This document shows positions 59,794 to 64,000 of a DNA stretch of 64,000 nt, piece after piece. The notes under the pieces were generated by a model. That model was not told where the DNA came from, did no database searches, and saw nothing but the letters and a program-made list of their open reading frames with translations. This DNA comes from Cotesia glomerata. Taxonomy: Eukaryota > Arthropoda > Insecta > Hymenoptera > Braconidae. A program made the position numbers and the translations under genes. Positions within the stretch are counted from its first letter, which is position 1. Every line of letters begins with the position of its first letter. The DNA is taken from contig NC_058167.1 of NCBI RefSeq assembly GCF_020080835.1, forward strand, positions 6,678,459 through 6,742,458, read 5' to 3'.

Positions 59794-60993
59794 CTTTTTT
59801 TCACTCTTCTTACTTTTATTCAGACAGGCACGCGACGAGCTGCAGTGAGGACGAGGGAGAAGGCCTATCTATCTGGAGGGGGAAGACGACGCGTGCGGGG
59901 GTGATTTCTTTAAAGAAAAAAAAATCTGTCGGTAAGATCCAAAAAATTGAGGGTTAAATCGTATAATAGTTTATAGGATTAATGTGCTATTCAGAGGCTT
60001 GTTAACGGCCATAAGATTGGTACTGTACCGTGTAAAAGAGATGACTTTTATCGTACCTTGGTAGCTTTTATATAGAGGAACCTTTTATACATCCGGCGAA
60101 TGCTTGCTATGTTTTTTTTATTCTTTTGATTCTTAATAATATGTATTCCTTAGGTCATAATAGTGTGGCCTCGTCTTCTTTCTAGAGTGTGTCTCTCTTT
60201 TACCTCAGTCTAAATGCATTTGCATGTATACGCGCTCTCATGCGCGAATTTATGGGTTAATAATAGAAACCTGAGGTAGTTTTTACTTCTCAAGTTGAAT
60301 TGACAATGTAAGGAGCATGCTTTTCACGTGGAAGTGACTTTTAAGAATTGTTGAGACATTAGCACAACCGATTAAGCTCGTTCAATGTTATAGTTTTCGA
60401 TGTTTAAAGATTTGAAAAGGTCTGTGGTCATTTCATTTATAATTTATAATACTATTCTTCGAACTCAAAGTTGATTTAGTAAATAAACTCATAAAAAAAG
60501 GCATTATTCAAATTAACGCACTAATTCGATAAGTTTTTTTTTTTAGATTGTGACGTGAAAAAATTATCCATAAAACTTCGACGCGAGAGGAGATAAATAA
60601 AATTGATTTTCCGATAGATTGTGTTTTAAAAAATTGCTCCAGGTGGTTGATTTAAGTAAAAAATTATTGTTATTTTTTGTCCCTTTCTAAAATAGATGTG
60701 GCACGTGCGAGGGAGTTGGAGCTTATTTTTATACTTACTTCTTTAACATTGTTTACCTAAACCTATTCAATGCGTACCTTTGACGGTAGTTCGTTCGAGT
60801 TTTTTAGGAAACCAATTTTCTTCGGTGATGGCAAGTTTAAGATTAGATAGGTAATCCTATTTAAAACAGGATCTATGTCTCGTTTTCTTCACATAAATCT
60901 TTACTTGGAAATACACTTGATGGTCTTCATTTTTTTTTTTAAAGTTTCTAACGCACCTTTTCTTGGTAAAGAAAATTAATAGATAAGTATTCT
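59794..60993. other. Unique sequence with a GC-rich patch
   Basis: 59821-59910 is clearly GC-richer than the rest (GACGAGCTGCAGTGAGGACG; GACGACGCGTGCGGGGGTG) and could be a regulatory or untranslated region of an unseen gene. Otherwise AT-rich, with no ORF I can support. Confidence 0.4.
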
Positions 60994-61111
60994 CCCGACT
61001 AGAAATTTCGTGAGGCATTGCCGAACAATCAATTCGGGGCAAGTTTGGCTTTCCGAACTTTGGCAAGCCTAATTCACGCCTTATTAATTCCACTATAGAC
61101 AAGCCAAAGTT

Positions 61112-61676
61112 TGGCATTGCAATAGTTTTTCCAAGCTACGCCCAAATTCGGCAAACCGAACTTCGGCAAATCTTCGGTAACTGTGATTTCATGCAAGTCA
61201 AGCATACCAACAGTATGTCAAACTTCGAACTGCCGTAAGTTTTCCAAGCTATGCCCAAGTTTGGCAAAGCAAACTTCGGCAAATCTTCGGTAACCGTGAG
61301 TTCATGCAAGTCAGGTACACCAATAGTTTGTCAAACTTCGCTCTGCCGTAGGTTTTTCAAGCTTCGCCCAAGTTTGGCAAACCAAACTTCGGGAAATCTT
61401 CGGTAACCGTGAGTTCATGCAAGTCTGGCACGCCAATAGTTTATCAAACTTCGTTCTGCCGTAGGTTTTCCAAGCTACGCCCAAATTCGACAAACCAAAC
61501 TTCGGCAAATCTTCGGTAACTGTGATTTCATGCAAGTCAGGCATACCAATAGTATGTCAAACTTCGAACTGCCGTAGGTTTTCCAAGCTATGCCTAAGTT
61601 TGGCAAACCAAACTTCGGTAAATCTTCGCTAACCGTGACTTCATGCAAGTCAGGCATACTTATAGTATGTCAAACT
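61112..61676. repeat. 113-bp tandem array, five units
   Basis: The anchor CTTCGGCAAATCTTCGGTAA or close variants falls at 61161, 61274, 61387, 61500 and 61613, exactly 113 bp apart. Units differ by scattered substitutions. The array ends just before the second TIR-like terminus at 61677. Confidence 0.93.
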
Positions 61677-62152
61677 CCCGGCTAGAAATTGTAGTGAGGA
61701 ATGCCGAAGAATTAGTGAGAGACTAGTTTGGCTTCCCTAACTTAGGCCTGCCTAGGTTGCAACTCATAAAAACCAAGGTAGGCAGAACGAAAATTGGCAT
61801 ACCGAAAATATTCCAAATTTGGTTGTGATCCTGAAACTGTGTGACATTGCCCAAGTTCGGCACATCATGGAAATGCCGAACTGATTTGTAATAACGGTAA
61901 CCATAAATAATTGCTTAAGTTCGGCTTGCCAAACTTGGACGTAACTAGGAAAGCCTCATGGATTCCTTAAGCCTGATATATCATGGAAATGCCGAACTGG
62001 TTTCCAGTAATGATAACCTGAGTTTTGCCAGTTTGGAGCGAACTTGGCTTTCAGAACTTAGGCTAGCCCAATTCGAATCTTATTTGTTTTAAATTAGGCA
62101 AGCCGAACATTGGTTGTGCTTATAAGTATCCTGAGGCAAGAGGTCGCTCATC

Positions 62153-62225
62153 ATCGGCGTAGCGTCGCGGTATGGTATAGGGCTCTCATGCGTCAGGTAC
62201 GGTGTTCGAGTCTCGCGTTCGACAT
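62153..62225 (+). other. tRNA-like segment in the 1.9-kb TIR element
   Basis: B-box-like GGTGTTCGAGTC at 62201-62212 and A-box-like GCGTCGCGGTATGG about 35 bp upstream. The arms pair poorly. It occupies the same relative place (in the right half of a CCC...GGG element) as the segment at 9355-9430. Confidence 0.5.
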
Positions 62226-62879
62226 GTACGATTTTTAATAATTAATAATTACTATTAAGGCGAGTGTGAAGTAAAGTTAAGTGTTATGTGTGACTAATGT
62301 ATCTAACTCCTACATCACTTCCTTCCCCCTTGACTTATCAAATCTACCAATCAAAAAAAACTTCTTATTCACCACATTAAAAAACGCTCCAAAAAATTAA
62401 AAAAAAAAAGATGACCGAAAAACTAAAATTAAATAATAAAAAATAATATTAAATAAAAACAAAAAAATATTCTTTTTTTATTCACGAAATATTTGAAAAA
62501 TTTAGTCCTAAATTCCATATTTATACTTAAAATAGTAAAAGTAGATAAACAAAAAAGTATTTGTTGTTATTAATTTTCGCTTGATAATAAAAAAGCTAAA
62601 AACCAAGAAAGAATTAAATTTGGATTCTTCCTTGCGAATTTGGTTTCCGAACTGCTGCCTACTTAGGTAGCCAAATTCAGGCTGAATGAGGTTTAGATAG
62701 TCACCAGCAAGTGTGGTTTCAAAACTGCAGCCTAATCAGGAAGCCAAGTTAGGCTGAGCCTCGCAACTGCGTTACATCTCAAACTTGAATCTGGTTTGGA
62801 TGCCTCACTTACCGCAAGTTTGGAATTCAGCATGCCTTACTTGCACCAAATCACTGCCTCACTGAAATTTCTAGTCGGG

Positions 62880-63422
62880 CTCCTCTTTCAATCTAGCTTT
62901 AATTTTTTTATTTCAAAAGATATATGGCAAAATCACATACATGGTAAATTGCCATACTGATGATATGTAATCATTTTCATAAAAGTAAATAATATTCACA
63001 TAAAAATTTAATAAGAATTTTTTTTTACTAATTTTACAATTAGTACAAAAATCATTTACAGCGTATAGTAGGCGACATATTTATAAAAAATCGATTTTTT
63101 AGGACCTTTGATCTTAAATATTTCAATACGCGGACTTGAAATTTTGTAAGACTTTTGAGAAAGCTTTTAGAATACCAAAACAAAGATCGCAATAAGAACT
63201 TATTATCTTTTAGTCCAACACTGAAAAAAAAAAAAATTAACTTGAATCAAAAGAAAAATTCTTGAATCAATTAAAACCAAGAAAAATTTCTTAGTTATAT
63301 AATTATTCTTCTCAAATAAAGAAGATAAAGTTCTTCAAAATTTTTTTCTTGATTCAAGTTAGTTTTTTTTTCTGTCGAGGTGAAATCCTAATGTAACTCC
63401 CCTAAATTCCTTCAAAACAAAA
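62880..63422. other. AT-rich sequence with a CAAGAA-type patch
   Basis: 63220-63380 repeats TTGAATCAAGAAAA-type motifs in both orientations, like those at 25-28 kb. No gene. Confidence 0.5.
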
Positions 63423-64000
63423 CAAAATTAGGAAAACGGTTGACCCTAAAGGCCATCCCTGCAACTTCCTGCTACCTCCATACCTAAGCGCTCAACAATT
63501 CACTCATTTTTGAAGCTCTTCGAGCTCAAAAATGTAATTTTTGTGTAATTTTGAGCTCTCCGAGCTCAAAAAAAATAGCTGTTCTGTGCTATTGAGCTCT
63601 TGGAGCTAATTCCGTACTTGAGCGCTCAAAATTGCACTAATTACGTTTTTGAGCTCTTCGAGCTCAAAAGACTGATGGAAGTTTCATAGAACACTATTTT
63701 TTGAATTTTCAAACCGCAATAACTTTTGAATGAATAAACCGATTTTCTCGCGGTTTACGGCATTCAACGCAGTTTTTTAAGTTCTTTGAAGAATCTTTAA
63801 GCGTAAACTGGTCAGATTAAAAATTTTATAGAAATTATGAAAAAAACATTTTTTTCAATTTTTTTCGACAACGATATCTCACGAACGAATCAACTGATTT
63901 TAACCGGGCTGGTGGCAGTTGACGTAGTTTTTTGAGGTTAAGAGCTATTTAGTTTTTGGAATCGATCGGTTCAGCCGTTTAAAAGATATTTAAAAAAACG
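63423..64000 (+). repeat. CTTCCCGCT repeat family, copy cut by the window end
   Basis: Begins AAAATTAGGAAAACGGTTGA, contains four GAGCTC-type palindromes and the first GAATCAACTGATTTT unit, and runs off the window. Confidence 0.87.

Larger units (their letters stand above)
60994..62879. mobile_element. 1.9-kb CCC...GGG TIR element with internal tandem repeats
   Basis: The ends CCCGACTAGAAATTTCGTGAGGC and the complement of GCCTCACTGAAATTTCTAGTCGGG are inverted, with CT on both sides (60992-60993, 62880-62881). Many diverged GGCAAGCC/GGCTTGCC and CCGAACTT motifs fill the interior. A second left-like terminus, CCCGGCTAGAAATTGTAGTG, sits at 61677, also preceded by CT, so the element may be 61677-62879 with a duplicated left part. 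The TIR resembles that of the element at 7285. No ORF. Confidence 0.8.

Noticed and set aside
61112..61676. Regular repeats considered as a CRISPR-like array
   Set aside because: Units are contiguous 113-bp tandem repeats without unique spacers, in a eukaryotic TIR element.

Overview
The window is AT-rich eukaryotic DNA made up almost entirely of transposable elements and their ruins. The element types (a Ty3/gypsy LTR retrotransposon, an R1-clade LINE inserted in a (CA)n tract, many TIR/MITE elements with tRNA-like inserts, long A/T runs, (CA)n and (TA)n microsatellites) point to an insect. A hymenopteran such as a parasitoid wasp is my best guess, from general similarity only. I found no convincing host gene.

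Positions 1-20012 hold two facing copies of one Ty3/gypsy-like element. Copy 1 is on the + strand (1-10554) and copy 2 on the - strand (20012-10551). They form a near-perfect inverted repeat of about 19.3 kb with an 813-bp loop (10555-11367). Each arm starts outside with its 5' LTR, then a tRNA-type primer-binding site, a 166-codon ORF, gag and pol. Neither copy has a 3' LTR or env. Pol order is unusual: two retropepsin domains in tandem (DSGA, then DTGG), RT (YLDD), an RNase H missing expected catalytic Asp residues, a roughly 500-residue acidic linker with an AT-hook-like motif, a domain that looks like a TARG1-type macro domain, then integrase (HHCC finger, DDE core, GPF tail in copy 2 only). 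Both copies carry the same three in-frame stops plus private homopolymer indels. Copy 1 is also split by a 2.6-kb TIR element (7285-9896) whose empty site is preserved in copy 2.

From 20 to 44 kb come a recurrent repeat family bounded by AACTTCCCGCT/AGCGGGAAGTT and carrying a (CA)n tract at a fixed place, a 2-kb CCC...GGG TIR element with a nested 535-bp MITE, a second copy of that MITE at 33.4 kb, small hairpin MITEs, a 4.26-kb DNA transposon (35837-40098) with a broken transposase-like gene facing an inverted partial copy of itself, a piggyBac-like MITE, and a deleted LINE relic.

At 44638-49646 an R1-clade LINE, decayed but with both ORFs recognisable, sits inside the (CA)n tract of one copy of the recurrent repeat, matching the target preference known for Mino/Waldo-type elements. 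From 50 to 64 kb there are AT-rich unique DNA, a 75-bp (TA)n tract, a pair of near-identical 965-bp TIR elements in inverted orientation, a 399-bp TIR element with a tRNA-like insert and 8-bp target duplication, and a 1.9-kb CCC...GGG element with five 113-bp tandem units and another tRNA-like segment.
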